Shown piece after piece: positions 1 through 8,358 of a stretch of 64,000 bases of DNA (position 1 is its first letter; every line of letters begins with the position of its first letter). This stretch comes from Hyphomonadaceae bacterium. Its GTDB lineage: Bacteria > Pseudomonadota > Alphaproteobacteria > Caulobacterales > Aquidulcibacteraceae. The notes below the pieces were generated by a model, which was not told the origin of the DNA, did not search any database, and saw only the letters and a program-made list of their open reading frames with translations. The stretch covers positions 1 to 64,000 of the forward strand of contig JALHQO010000001.1 in the NCBI GenBank assembly GCA_022841905.1, given 5' to 3'. The position numbers were made by a program, and so were the translations under genes.

Positions 1-56
1 CGAGAACGGACATTCCGCCCATTGCTCAGCTTCCGTTCGTGAGGGACTTTTCGAGC

Positions 57-392
57 ATGTATCGAGTGGACGTCTACAGCGTCGATCCAGCTAGCGTCGC
101 GCATGGGCATTGGGTCGGGTTGAGCGCGCTCGGTCTGACCGCGTTGATATGCGCTCTCTTGGTGCTGCGATTGGGACCGCGCTCGTGGTGGGCGGTTATC
201 GTTGCGGCGATTGCTGTTCCCACGATCACGGCCCTGGCCGTAGGTGGTGCTTTGCCGGGTCCTAACTGGCCGCTTATCAATTTCATGTTTGATGTTGTGA
301 TGCCGCTTGCGGTGGTTGGGCTCGCCGCCGCAGCTGTCGGGAGCGCGGTGGGCGCATTGTTGCGTTGGCTCGTGCGCCGCAAGGCGGGCTAG
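57..392 (+). CDS. small three-helix membrane protein, unknown function
   Basis: A protein of about 111 residues with three hydrophobic segments (roughly residues 20-45, 50-72 and 80-108) and a basic C-terminal tail (RRKAG), so it is probably an inner-membrane protein with a cytoplasmic C-terminus. I chose ATG 57 because a GAGGGA ribosome-binding sequence lies about 10 nt upstream. An in-frame GTG at 39 would add six residues. I recognise no family. The gene stands alone, followed by a long repeat-bearing gap. Confidence 0.6.
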   Translation: MYRVDVYSVDPASVAHGHWVGLSALGLTALICALLVLRLGPRSWWAVIVAAIAVPTITALAVGGALPGPNWPLINFMFDVVMPLAVVGLAAAAVGSAVGALLRWLVRRKAG

Positions 393-420
393 AGTCCCCA
401 ATGGGCCAGAAGCAGAATCC

Positions 421-520
421 GTCATTCCGGGGCATCGCGTGCGATGAGCCCGGAACCTAGGGGCCGCCAGCGCAGCGTTTGCCCCTGGATTCCGGATCGC
501 GCAAGCGCGTCCGGAATGAC
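421..520 (+). repeat. 100-nt structured intergenic repeat, family A, copy 1
   Basis: The element is bounded by the inverted ends GTCATTCCGG and CCGGAATGAC and contains three internal hairpins, so as RNA or single-stranded DNA it would fold like a cloverleaf. The reverse complement of 60519-60620 matches it almost base for base. In the first hairpin the stem CATCGC/GCGATG becomes CAATGC/GCATTG in the other copy, with paired changes that keep base pairing. It lies in a non-coding gap. Confidence 0.85.
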
Positions 521-574
521 GAAATGGGGCATAGTTTGTGGCCTATCCAACAGCTTGGCGCATGCTCATGCAGG

Positions 575-656
575 TTGGAGCGCGGGGCTCCGCCCCGCAT
601 TGGCTCGATGTTTCAAGCATTGGCGCAAAGATGCGGGGCGGAGCCCCGCGCTCCAA
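575..656. repeat. palindromic repeat, family B, copy 1
   Basis: Two perfectly complementary 26-bp arms (575-600 and 631-656) flank a 30-bp spacer. Each arm starts GGAGCGCGGG and is itself nearly palindromic (GCGGGGCTCCGCCCCGC). The layout, GGAGCGCGGG, variable centre, CCCGCAT, spacer, then the inverse, recurs at 35637-35696 and 41405-41474 with a different arm centre. This resembles REP/BIME-type dispersed elements. Confidence 0.85.
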
Positions 657-1156
657 TTTGGCTAGCAGCGAAAATCAATCCGACAGAACTGAAGTCCGCT
701 TACACTGCCTCCGTCCGCACATGGGAGATTTCGAAGAGCTCCGAAACTTTGGAATGTGGGGACACGATCGGCAGGACCAGTCTGCGGGGAGTGAAACCGT
801 AGAATCCAGAGCAACGGTAGCTCTGCCTGCAGCACCGGCAATGCGGATATGGAGCTAAGCCCCAAAGGGAAAATCAGTCGGTGGCCGGTCGTCCCGGAAA
901 GTCCATCGCACAGGAGGCGGATCGGAGAGCGATCCACGTCAACTCCTCCGTCCGCACCGGGAAAAACGATCGGCAACGGGGCGCGCGAAGCGCGCGCGTG
1001 ATGCGGAGACGTATCGCGCAAACCCTAGAGACTACTCAGCGCGGAGCGCGCGCCCCGTCCTCCCACTTGGGAGCGCAACCGACCGGAACCCGAGCAGCGC
1101 GAGCTGCGGCGGCGCATCGACGCGCGCTCCAGGTTCGGCATAAAGCGCAGCAGCCA

Positions 1157-1732
1157 ATGACACGCCTTGCCCGCCTCGTGACCGAGATATCGGCCTGCCG
1201 CGCTTGTGCGCTGCCGCACGAGCCGCGCCCGGTCGTGTGGGTGCATCCCGCCGCGCGCATTTTGATTGCCGGGCAGGCGCCTGGCCGGCGCGTGCATGAA
1301 AGCGGCATTCCGTGGAACGATCCCTCCGGCGATCGCCTGCGTGATTGGCTGCAGATGGGCCGCGAAACCTTTTATGACAAACGCACCATCGCGGTGGCGG
1401 CCATGGGGTTCTGTTATCCCGGTACGGTGAACGGCGCCGACCTGCCGCCGCGCCGGGAGTGTGCGCCGCTCTGGCGGCCCCGCCTTTTGCCGCTGCTCCA
1501 GAAAGTTCGTCTCACCCTGCTCGTCGGATCGTACGCGCAGCGCTATCATCTGGGACTCGCGGCCAAGCGGACGCTGGGGGAAACGGTCGCCGCTTGGCGC
1601 GACTATCCCGCTGACGTCATGCCTTTGCCGCATCCATCATGGCGGAATAGTGCATGGCTGAAGCGCAATCCATGGTTCGAAGCCGACGTCTTGCCGGAGT
1701 TGCGGCGAAGGGTTTCATTGGCCTTGTCCTAA
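1157..1732 (+). CDS. uracil-DNA glycosylase family protein (Fe-S type)
   Basis: A protein of about 191 residues of the uracil-DNA glycosylase superfamily, expected to remove uracil or a related damaged base from DNA. Motif 1 reads AGQAPGRRVHESG with a following WNDPSGDRL (residues 38-61), and motif 2 is PHPSWRN near residue 160. Cysteines at residues 14, 17, 86 and 102 have the spacing of the [4Fe-4S] ligands of family-4/5 glycosylases. The same frame is open back to 881, but ATG 1157 starts just before the CxxC, and the upstream part is repeat-derived. The gene overlaps the next one by 79 nt. The exact glycosylase family is not certain. Confidence 0.8.
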   Translation: MTRLARLVTEISACRACALPHEPRPVVWVHPAARILIAGQAPGRRVHESGIPWNDPSGDRLRDWLQMGRETFYDKRTIAVAAMGFCYPGTVNGADLPPRRECAPLWRPRLLPLLQKVRLTLLVGSYAQRYHLGLAAKRTLGETVAAWRDYPADVMPLPHPSWRNSAWLKRNPWFEADVLPELRRRVSLALS

Positions 1733-2703
1733 TCGTGCTCGCCGCGTGCGTGCCGACCGTGCAGCGCGCGGGCTCGCCGCTGGCGAACTTCGAGGGGCCG
1801 CGCTTCGATGCGGCAAACGAGCGCTTCGTCTCGTTGGACGGCGCCGAGCTCGGCTTGACCGCGTGGTTGCCGGCCAACGACGCGCCGCCGACTGCCGTGA
1901 TCATCGGCCTCCATGGCATGAACGATTACGCCAACACCTTCTATCTCGCCGGTCCCTGGTTCGCCGAACGTGGCGTTGCGCTCTACGCTTACGACGCACG
2001 CGGCTTCGGCCGCTCTCCGCGCCGCGGCGTCTGGGGCGGCGAGCGCTTAATGACGGAGGATTTGCGCACCGCCATCGCCGTCGCCCGCCGCGCGCATCCG
2101 AATGTGCCGATCGCCGTGCTCGGCGATTCCATGGGCGCGGCCACCGCCATCGCCACCTTTGGCTCCGACAATCCGCCGAACGCCGATCGCCTGATCCTGG
2201 TTGCGCCCGCCGTCTGGGGCTGGTCGACGATGCCGGATACGTACGCCCTGACGCTCTGGGTGGGCGCGCACACGTTTCCGTGGCGCGCGGTCCAGCCGCC
2301 AAGCGGTGTCGTCCGCCGGCGCACGGCGTCCGACAATCAGGAGGCGCTGTTGCAGGCGGGCCGGGCGCCGCACATGATTTGGCGCACGCGCATTGACACG
2401 CTCTACGGCCTCGTCGGCCTGATGGAGCGCGCCTCCGAGCGCGCCGGCGAACTCGACAGCGACGTGCTGTTTCTCTACGGCGCCAACGATCAGATCATTC
2501 CGCGCAACTCCGCCATCGCCGCCGCACGCCGTCTGCCCGCCAGCGCCCGCACCGCTTTTTACGAAAATGGCTGGCACTGGCTCTTGCGCGATCTGCAGCG
2601 CGAGGTGGTGTTCGAGGACATTTTGGCGTTCGTCCGCGACCCCGACGCGCCGTTGCCCTCGGACGCGCCGCCGCTTTTACCAGTCGTCCAAGCAGTTCGT
2701 TAA
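1654..2703 (+). CDS. alpha/beta hydrolase lipoprotein (monoglyceride lipase / lysophospholipase type)
   Basis: A serine hydrolase of about 349 residues with a lipoprotein signal: basic RSRR, a hydrophobic stretch, and lipobox LAAC with Cys32. It is therefore probably anchored on the periplasmic side. The oxyanion region HGMNDY is near residues 87-92, the YDARGFGRS motif near 113-121, and the nucleophile elbow GDSMG has Ser159. The acid is probably Asp in YGANDQIIP and the base His in NGWHWLL near the C-terminus. These fit the Hydrolase_4 (lysophospholipase/monoacylglycerol lipase) family. The start overlaps the glycosylase gene; ATG 1672 is an alternative that keeps the signal peptide. Confidence 0.85.
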   Translation: MAEAQSMVRSRRLAGVAAKGFIGLVLIVLAACVPTVQRAGSPLANFEGPRFDAANERFVSLDGAELGLTAWLPANDAPPTAVIIGLHGMNDYANTFYLAGPWFAERGVALYAYDARGFGRSPRRGVWGGERLMTEDLRTAIAVARRAHPNVPIAVLGDSMGAATAIATFGSDNPPNADRLILVAPAVWGWSTMPDTYALTLWVGAHTFPWRAVQPPSGVVRRRTASDNQEALLQAGRAPHMIWRTRIDTLYGLVGLMERASERAGELDSDVLFLYGANDQIIPRNSAIAAARRLPASARTAFYENGWHWLLRDLQREVVFEDILAFVRDPDAPLPSDAPPLLPVVQAVR

Positions 2704-2729
2704 CGGGACGACCTTATGCTAGCCGCACT

Positions 2730-3728
2730 ATGGCGGCTCTTAACGCTTTGTTTGACAAAAAGAAGCTGGCGCTCACGCGCGCGAAATTGCGCGCCTGGTG
2801 GGATGGCGCAGCCTATGACGAAGAGGCGGCTTTGGCCGCCTACGAAGCCAAGCTCGCCGCCGACGCCGCCAACACGGCCAACGAAAATTCCGGCGACGTC
2901 GAAGACGAATTGTTCGACGAAATTCCCTACGACCTCCCGCCGCGCCTTGCCGCGTTAGCGCTGCTCTGGGGCGACAACCGCGTCCGCCCGGGCGACGCCA
3001 CCGGCGAGGGCCTAGAGCCCGCCCGCTTGGGGCTCGCCGCCGATGGCGTACTCGCCGTGCTCGGTCCCGGCCTCTCAGCGCCAGTCGAAGCCCTCGCCGC
3101 CGCCCACCCCGGCCGCATCGAAGTCTTCGAATGGCGCGAAGAAACTTTGGACGCCCTGAAACATGGCGTGAAGCAAGCCAAACTGACCGATCGCGTCAAC
3201 GTCGCGCGCATTGATCTCGAAGCGCATGTGTTCACGCCGGCCTCGTTCGACGGAATCTTGAGCATCGATGATTTCGCCTATTGCGGTTTCCCGCCGCATT
3301 TGGCTCAGCAATTGATGAAGAGCTTGAAGCCTGGCGCTTGCGCTGTGGTCGAAGTTTATGTCGGCTTGAAGGGAGGCGAACTGGCGACCGCGTTTGCCTC
3401 ATCATTCGCCGAACCACAAATCCGCGCACACGGCGATGTGTTGCAAGTGTTCAAGGACACCGGCTTTGCGCTCGAAGCCGATGAAGATCTGACCGACGAT
3501 TTCCTCGCCACCGCGCGCCAAGCCTTCAAGAACCTGGGCGAGCGCTTAACGCAAGCCGGCGGTATCGAGCCGTCATCGGCGCGCGAACTGGCTTGGGAAA
3601 CCGAAGCCTGGCGCATGCGCTTGAAGCTGTTGGCGCAGCGCCGTCTGGAACGCCGCCGCTTCGTGTTGCGCAAACCTATCGACGGCCCGCTCGCTCAAGC
3701 CGAAAACACGAACGCGCCAGCCGGCTGA
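2730..3728 (+). CDS. class I methyltransferase-like protein
   Basis: A 332-residue soluble protein. The N-terminal third is charged and alanine-rich. The middle (about 105-215) looks like a Rossmann methyltransferase fold: a VLGPG glycine turn, an acidic residue ending a strand (EVFEW), NVARIDLEAHVF, then FDGILSIDDFAYCG and a typical KSLKPGACAVVEVY. The classic glycine-rich motif is weak, so SAM binding is inferred from order and spacing. It follows the hydrolase gene by 26 nt on the same strand and overlaps fbpC at its 3' end by 34 nt. Its substrate is unknown. Confidence 0.6.
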   Translation: MAALNALFDKKKLALTRAKLRAWWDGAAYDEEAALAAYEAKLAADAANTANENSGDVEDELFDEIPYDLPPRLAALALLWGDNRVRPGDATGEGLEPARLGLAADGVLAVLGPGLSAPVEALAAAHPGRIEVFEWREETLDALKHGVKQAKLTDRVNVARIDLEAHVFTPASFDGILSIDDFAYCGFPPHLAQQLMKSLKPGACAVVEVYVGLKGGELATAFASSFAEPQIRAHGDVLQVFKDTGFALEADEDLTDDFLATARQAFKNLGERLTQAGGIEPSSARELAWETEAWRMRLKLLAQRRLERRRFVLRKPIDGPLAQAENTNAPAG

Positions 3729-4705
3729 AATTCGACATCCACGGTTTCACCGAGACCCATTCGCGCTGGCGTCAAAGCGCGCCACACAACACCGCGAGCC
3801 GCAATGCGCACCAAATCATGCGCGCCGTGCGGCCGCACATCGAGCACGCGCGCCATGTTTCCAGGGCGCAGCGCAATCGCTTCCGCGCGTACAGCCGCCC
3901 GAGCGCGCGCACCGTTCGCTAGGGCGCTTGCAACATTTCCGAACGGCGTCGCCACCACGCCATTCTCGCAAACACCGTCGAACACATTGATCGGCCCAAG
4001 CGCGGCCGCGACATCGAGCGAAGCCGGTTGATCGTAAGCGATGCGCGGCGCGGCTTCCTGCAACAAGCGCCCGCCTTTGAGGATGGCCAGTCGATCGGCG
4101 ACTTGCAGCGCATCTTCCGCGTCGTGGGTGACGAACAGTGTCGTCGTGCCAGTCTCCATCAGCGTCGCCAGCGTCGCGTCACGCAATTCGGCGCGTTGCA
4201 CGGGATCGAGACCGGAGAAGGGTTCGTCGAGCAGCACGGCGCGCGGCTTCGGCGCCAAAGCGCGCGCCAACGCCACGCGTTGCTGCTCGCCGCCGGAGAG
4301 TTCGTGCGGAAACGCGCCAGCGCGATGCTTGAGGCCGACGCGGTCGAGCCATGTCAAAGCTTGTGCGTCGCGATCAGCGCGGGTGAGTCTGTCGAGCCCG
4401 AACGCAACGTTGGCGCCGGCGCTCAAGTGCGGAAACAACGAGTAATCTTGAAACACCATGCCGATGCGGCGCTGCTCAGTTGGCAGAAGTCTTCCGGGCC
4501 CGGAGACCGTCTCGGCTCCAATAACAATCTCGCCCGCATCAGGCGCTTCGAGGCCGGCGATCAAACGCAGAATGGTGGACTTGCCGGAGCCGGATGGCCC
4601 GAGCAACGCCAACACTTTGCCTTCCGGCGCGGTGAGCGAAACATCGTCCAGCGCCCAGGCGCCATCGTAAGCGCGCCGCACGTTGCGCAGCGTGACCGTA
4701 CTCAT
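3695..4705 (-). CDS. fbpC: ferric iron ABC transporter ATP-binding protein FbpC
   Basis: A 336-residue ABC ATPase that powers import of periplasmic ferric iron. Walker A (GPSGSGKST, about residues 36-44), the signature LSGGEQQRVALARAL (about 137) and Walker B VLLDEPFSGLD are all intact. A C-terminal regulatory TOBE-like domain follows (about 235-336), as in FbpC and other OTCN/MOI-type ATPases. Its start overlaps the permease stop by 4 nt, so the two are translationally coupled. The iron assignment rests mainly on the neighbouring binding protein. Confidence 0.88.
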   Translation of the reverse strand: MSTVTLRNVRRAYDGAWALDDVSLTAPEGKVLALLGPSGSGKSTILRLIAGLEAPDAGEIVIGAETVSGPGRLLPTEQRRIGMVFQDYSLFPHLSAGANVAFGLDRLTRADRDAQALTWLDRVGLKHRAGAFPHELSGGEQQRVALARALAPKPRAVLLDEPFSGLDPVQRAELRDATLATLMETGTTTLFVTHDAEDALQVADRLAILKGGRLLQEAAPRIAYDQPASLDVAAALGPINVFDGVCENGVVATPFGNVASALANGARARAAVRAEAIALRPGNMARVLDVRPHGAHDLVRIAARGVVWRALTPARMGLGETVDVEFQPAGAFVFSA

Positions 4706-6171
4706 CGTTGCCCCGCCCGCGCGCGGCCGATGCCGTGCGTCAAAATGAGGATAGGTGCGAGGCCCGCAATGAAGATGAGCAGCGACGGCGCCGCCGCTTG
4801 AAGCAGTCGTTCGTCGGAGGCGTAGGAATAAGCACGCACCGCAAGCGTGTCGAAATCGAAGGGGCGAAGGAGAAGCGTCGCCGGCAATTCTTTCAGAATT
4901 TCGACGAATAGGATCAGAGCCGCAGCGCCAAGGCTCGGCGCGGCAATCGGCAGATCGACACTAAACATGCGCCGCCACGGCCCAGCGCCTAAAGTGCGCG
5001 CCGAAGCGTCGAGCCCTTTCGATAAACGCGCGAGGCCGGCGTCGATCGGCTGTACTCCGGCCGCCGCAAAGCGCGCCGCGTAAGTCCAGAAAAGCGCCGT
5101 CAGCGCAAGCCCTGCACTCAGCCCGCCGATCCAGCCCGCACTGCGCGCGGCGCCAAACAGCGCCAGCGCCCCAATCGCAATCACCGCGCCGGGCGCGGCG
5201 TAGCCCATCGCAGCCGCGAGCACGGATGCTTTGCCAGCGCCGCTCGCGCGTCGGGCGCTGACAGCGATCGCGACCGCCAACGCCAGCGTAATCAGTGCGC
5301 CCGTTGAAGAGAGGATGATCGAGTTCGCAAACGGTTGCGCGATGTCGCCAAGATCGCCGTGCAACAGCGCCAAGCGCCCGAGCCAAGTCAGCGGCAGGAT
5401 CGCGCCGAACACTACCAGCGCCCCGCAAAACAGCGCGGCCAGAAAGCCGGGCAGCGGCGCGAGCTGATAGCGCGGCAGAGCGCGCCAGCGCGTCGAACCG
5501 CCCGCAAATGCAGCGCGCCCGCGCGCCCAGCGTTCGGCCAACAGAAACACGATTGCCGCTGCCAACAGCACAGCCGCGATTTGTAACGCCGCATCAAGCG
5601 CGCCGTGCGCATACCAAGCGCGAAAGACGGCGGTCGACAGCGTCGTCAGGCCAAAGTGGTAGGCCGCGCCGTAGTCAGCCGCGATCTCCATCATCGTCAA
5701 AGCCGCGCCTGCCGCGATCCCTGGTCGTGCGAGCGGCAGCGCGACGCGCCAAAACACATGCACCGGGGTTGCGCCTAAGGTCCGCGCCGCCTCCAGCGCG
5801 CACGCCGATTGGCTCGCGAACGCCGCGCGCGCGGCGAGATAGACGTACGGGTAAAGCCCGATCGCATAAACGAATGCCGCGCCCCAAAGCCCGCGCACTT
5901 CGATAGCCGAGCCGCCAGCCCAAGTCATGCCAGTGTAAGCGTAAGCCAGCACATAGCTCGGCGCCGCAAGCGGCACGACGAGCAGCCATTCGAAAATTCC
6001 GCGCCCCGGAAAGCGGCACAAGCTCACCAGCCACGCAGCGCTCGCGCCGAACAACACAGCGCCAGCGCCGCCAATCAGAACGACCAGCGCCGTGCCGATG
6101 GCGCCATCGCGCAAGAGATTGCCGCCGAACGATGCATCCGCACCGCCTGGCGACAGCGCAAATCCAATCAC
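4702..6171 (-). CDS. fbpB: ferric iron ABC transporter permease FbpB
   Basis: A two-domain permease of about 489 residues, with two sets of six helices and two EAA-type cytoplasmic loops (for example LEAARTLGATPVHVFWRVALP and ARTLGAGPWRRMF). It forms the channel for ferric iron with FbpC. GTG 6171 is the only usual start codon here, but the frame is open upstream to about 6275. That upstream part encodes an alanine-rich hydrophobic stretch (VALAAAAATIICAAPALAV) that looks like the first helix of FbpB. The true start may therefore be a rare codon near the fbpA stop. Confidence 0.85.
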   Translation of the reverse strand: MIGFALSPGGADASFGGNLLRDGAIGTALVVLIGGAGAVLFGASAAWLVSLCRFPGRGIFEWLLVVPLAAPSYVLAYAYTGMTWAGGSAIEVRGLWGAAFVYAIGLYPYVYLAARAAFASQSACALEAARTLGATPVHVFWRVALPLARPGIAAGAALTMMEIAADYGAAYHFGLTTLSTAVFRAWYAHGALDAALQIAAVLLAAAIVFLLAERWARGRAAFAGGSTRWRALPRYQLAPLPGFLAALFCGALVVFGAILPLTWLGRLALLHGDLGDIAQPFANSIILSSTGALITLALAVAIAVSARRASGAGKASVLAAAMGYAAPGAVIAIGALALFGAARSAGWIGGLSAGLALTALFWTYAARFAAAGVQPIDAGLARLSKGLDASARTLGAGPWRRMFSVDLPIAAPSLGAAALILFVEILKELPATLLLRPFDFDTLAVRAYSYASDERLLQAAAPSLLIFIAGLAPILILTHGIGRARAGQR

Positions 6172-6269
6172 CGCAAGCGCCGGCGCCGCACAGATGATCG
6201 TCGCCGCCGCCGCTGCAAGCGCAACGCCGTCGACCGCGAAGCCTCGTCCTCGCCCTGCCGCGTGAGCTT

Positions 6270-7319
6270 CTATCGCCAGCCGACTTCCTCGAAGATCCGG
6301 GCCGCTTCCGCCTGATGCCGCCCCAGCGCGTCGAGCGGAATGCTCTCTTCGCGGAAGCTGCCGAGCGCTGCAAGCTCCGGCGCGGGCGTGATGCTCGGGC
6401 GGATCGGGAATTCTGTGTTGAGCGGCGCGATCAGGTTCTGCGCTGCATCGCTGACGAGGTATTCAAGAAACTGCTTGGCTCGACCCGGCCGCTTGGCGTG
6501 CAGGGTGACGCCGCCGCCAGAGATATTGACGTGGGTGCCGCCCGTCGCCTGATCCGGAAAAATGAGGCCGACGCGCGCGGCTGCTTCACGTTCGGCAGCG
6601 TCCTCTGACTTGAGCAGGCGCACATAATAATAATGGTTCACCAACGTCGCCTGCGCCTCGCCGGCCGCGACCGCTTTGATCTGATCGGTGTCGCTGCCTT
6701 GCGGATCGCGCACGAAGTTCGCGCGCACGCCAGCCGCCCATTGCCGTGCATTGTCGGCGCCTTGGCGCTCGATGCGCGAGGCCAGCGTCGAGAGCTGATA
6801 GGTGTTGGTCGACGACCGCATCACGATCTGGCCGCGGAAGCGCGCATTGGCGAGATCGTCATAGCTCGCGACCTGTTCAGGCTGCACGGCGTCTTTACGA
6901 TAGATGATCACGCGCGCGCGTTTGGTGAAACCCCAGAACGCGCCATCAGGATCACGCAGATTTTCTGGCACGCCTTGTTCGAGCGCTGGCGAGGTCACGT
7001 TCTGCAGCAAGCCTGCTTCCTTGACGCGCCATAGATTGCCGGCATCGGCGCTGACGAAGAGATCGGCCTCGGTCGCGTCGCCTTCGGCGCGGATGCGTTC
7101 GAGCAATTGTTCGGCATTGCCGGTTAGCGCGCGCACGGCGACGCCGGTCGCTTCTTCGAACGCGGCGTAGAGTTGGCGGTCGGCGTCGTAATGACGGGCG
7201 GTGTAGAGGTTGACGAAGTTTTCCTCGTCGCCACCACTGCCGCCAGTTGGATTGCAGGCAGCCAAGGCCATGGCGGAGGCGCCCAGCGCGAACGTGCGGC
7301 GGCTAAGAGAAAAAGACAG
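6270..7319 (-). CDS. fbpA: ferric iron ABC transporter substrate-binding protein FbpA
   Basis: A periplasmic ferric-binding protein of about 349 residues. The N-terminus SRRTFALGASAMALAAC combines a twin-arginine-like motif with a lipobox. NHYYYVRL near residue 210 is the tyrosine cluster that binds iron in FbpA/FutA proteins. The frame is open to an ATG at 7388, but that start would place the operator-like palindrome (7339-7355) inside the gene. A CTG at 7319 has an ideal GGAGG ribosome-binding site 5 nt upstream (7325-7329), and TTG 7331 is another candidate. I prefer 7319. The gene heads the fbpABC operon. Confidence 0.85.
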   Translation of the reverse strand: MSFSLSRRTFALGASAMALAACNPTGGSGGDEENFVNLYTARHYDADRQLYAAFEEATGVAVRALTGNAEQLLERIRAEGDATEADLFVSADAGNLWRVKEAGLLQNVTSPALEQGVPENLRDPDGAFWGFTKRARVIIYRKDAVQPEQVASYDDLANARFRGQIVMRSSTNTYQLSTLASRIERQGADNARQWAAGVRANFVRDPQGSDTDQIKAVAAGEAQATLVNHYYYVRLLKSEDAAEREAAARVGLIFPDQATGGTHVNISGGGVTLHAKRPGRAKQFLEYLVSDAAQNLIAPLNTEFPIRPSITPAPELAALGSFREESIPLDALGRHQAEAARIFEEVGWR

Positions 7320-7338
7320 GGCGGCCTCCAACGGAATT

Positions 7339-7355
7339 TTGCGAACCGTTCGCAA
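7339..7355. promoter_or_regulatory. Fur-like operator upstream of fbpABC
   Basis: TTGCGAACCGTTCGCAA is a perfect 17-bp palindrome (8-1-8). It lies 10 nt upstream of the GGAGG ribosome-binding site of fbpA. Alphaproteobacterial Fur/Mur sites are TGC-palindromes of similar size, and the gene controlled is an iron transporter, so binding by Fur is a reasonable inference. The GC-rich half-sites differ from the common AT-rich consensus. Confidence 0.55.
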
Positions 7356-7462
7356 TTGCGCAGGTTGGAGCCGGCAGGTCAAGCCCACAGGCAGGGCGGC
7401 TTGACGCAGGCTGGCCCGCGATTATGGTCCGCGCCCTTCGAGGCGGGCGAAAAGCCAGCTTC

Positions 7463-7537
7463 GGGCGCGTAGCTCAGCGGGAGAGCACTCCCTTCACACG
7501 GGAGGGGTCACAGGTTCAATCCCTGTCGCGCCCACCA
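7463..7537 (+). tRNA. tRNA-Val (CAC)
   Basis: A complete 75-nt tRNA: acceptor GGGCGCG/CGCGCCC, D-arm GCTC/GAGC, anticodon stem CTCCC/GGGAG with loop TTCACAC (anticodon CAC, reading GUG valine), T-arm ACAGG/CCTGT with TTCAATC loop, and an encoded CCA end. A short T-run follows. The integrative element lies directly downstream. Confidence 0.95.
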
Positions 7538-8358
7538 TGTTTTTAAACGAAAAACTGGCTGGCACGGTGATTTTATCCACAGCGGCTTAGGTGTTTTCCC
7601 GATTCTTTCCCGGTTTGTAACGCCAACCAACTCTGGAAGAATCGTACGTTCGCAGGGCTGCCGGAGGGGTGGAGCGTCACGCGCGACGAGGGCCAAGGTT
7701 CGGCGCAAAGGGCGTGCGAAAATCATGCAGAAGACCGCATTGTCTGGTCGCCAAGACGCCTCGCCAACCCTGGGGCCTGCGTTGACCCGGCTTGTGTCGA
7801 GCGTCTGCAGGATATTGGGCGCGGCATAGATATCCGCAGGCGACTTGGGGGTGAGCGCGTCCCCGGCGAGGCAACCACAGGTCTGCTCGTCTTGGATGGG
7901 GCGGTTCTCGGGCGAGGTCATTGCGCGCCGTGGCGATGGCGAGGGTCCGCAGTCCATCGCGCGGTCCAGTTTTTCGCGAATGACGCGCTGTCGTGGACCT
8001 CCAGCCGGTAGCTTGGTCGCGATAGAACGGCATCCGTGCCGAGCGCGAAAGAACCAGCGTGCAGGAAAAAGTGAAGGCAACACCTTCACTCGGGCTCGAA
8101 CGTTAGAATTGAAATTCGCTTCTTAGGGGAAGCCATGCGCCGCGCGACTGACACGCAAGGCGACATGCTGCAACGTGCTTGCTGCAACGGGAGGAAACAC
8201 GCGGCAACGGCGTGCCAGAGCAGGCGGCCCAGGCTCCAGTCGAGCGAGGCATCGTCGTACGCGCGGAGCGACGGCGCGCGTTGCTCCTAATGGGTTCTAA
8301 CGCTTCCCCATGGTTCGTTCTTTGAACAGAATAGAGTCATCGCAATGAGGCGAAAGCC
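7538..8358. other. gene-free left part of the integrative element
   Basis: I see no supportable gene here. A 193-codon minus-strand frame runs into the antisense of the tRNA (ending WARQGLNL) and resembles no protein. A plus-strand frame from about 7572 to 8010 lacks a start codon. The stretch may be decayed island DNA. Confidence 0.45.

Larger units (their letters stand above)
393..1156. other. gene-free stretch with repeats
   Basis: No convincing gene lies here. Short open frames are present on both strands, but they run through palindromic repeats and match no family. The stretch holds a 100-nt structured repeat (421-520) and a palindromic element (575-656). Two short direct repeats also occur twice: CCTCCGTCCGCAC at 708-720 and 945-957, and ACGATCGGCA at 764-773 and 966-975. 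The part from 700 to 1020 is rich in small hairpins such as GGATCG/CGATCC near 920-935, but it matches no RNA family I know. Confidence 0.5.

Noticed and set aside
700-1020. possible RNase P RNA or tmRNA
   Set aside because: A GGAAAGTCC-like piece and many hairpins suggested a structured RNA, but the conserved cores of RNase P RNA and tmRNA are not found.
881-1156. N-terminal extension of the glycosylase
   Set aside because: The extra 92 codons lie in hairpin- and repeat-rich DNA and precede the conserved CxxC. ATG 1157 gives the usual length.
7508-8089. 193-codon minus-strand frame next to tRNA-Val
   Set aside because: Its end is the antisense of the tRNA (WARQGLNL), there is no family match, and composition is not protein-like. 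This is a common false gene beside tRNAs.
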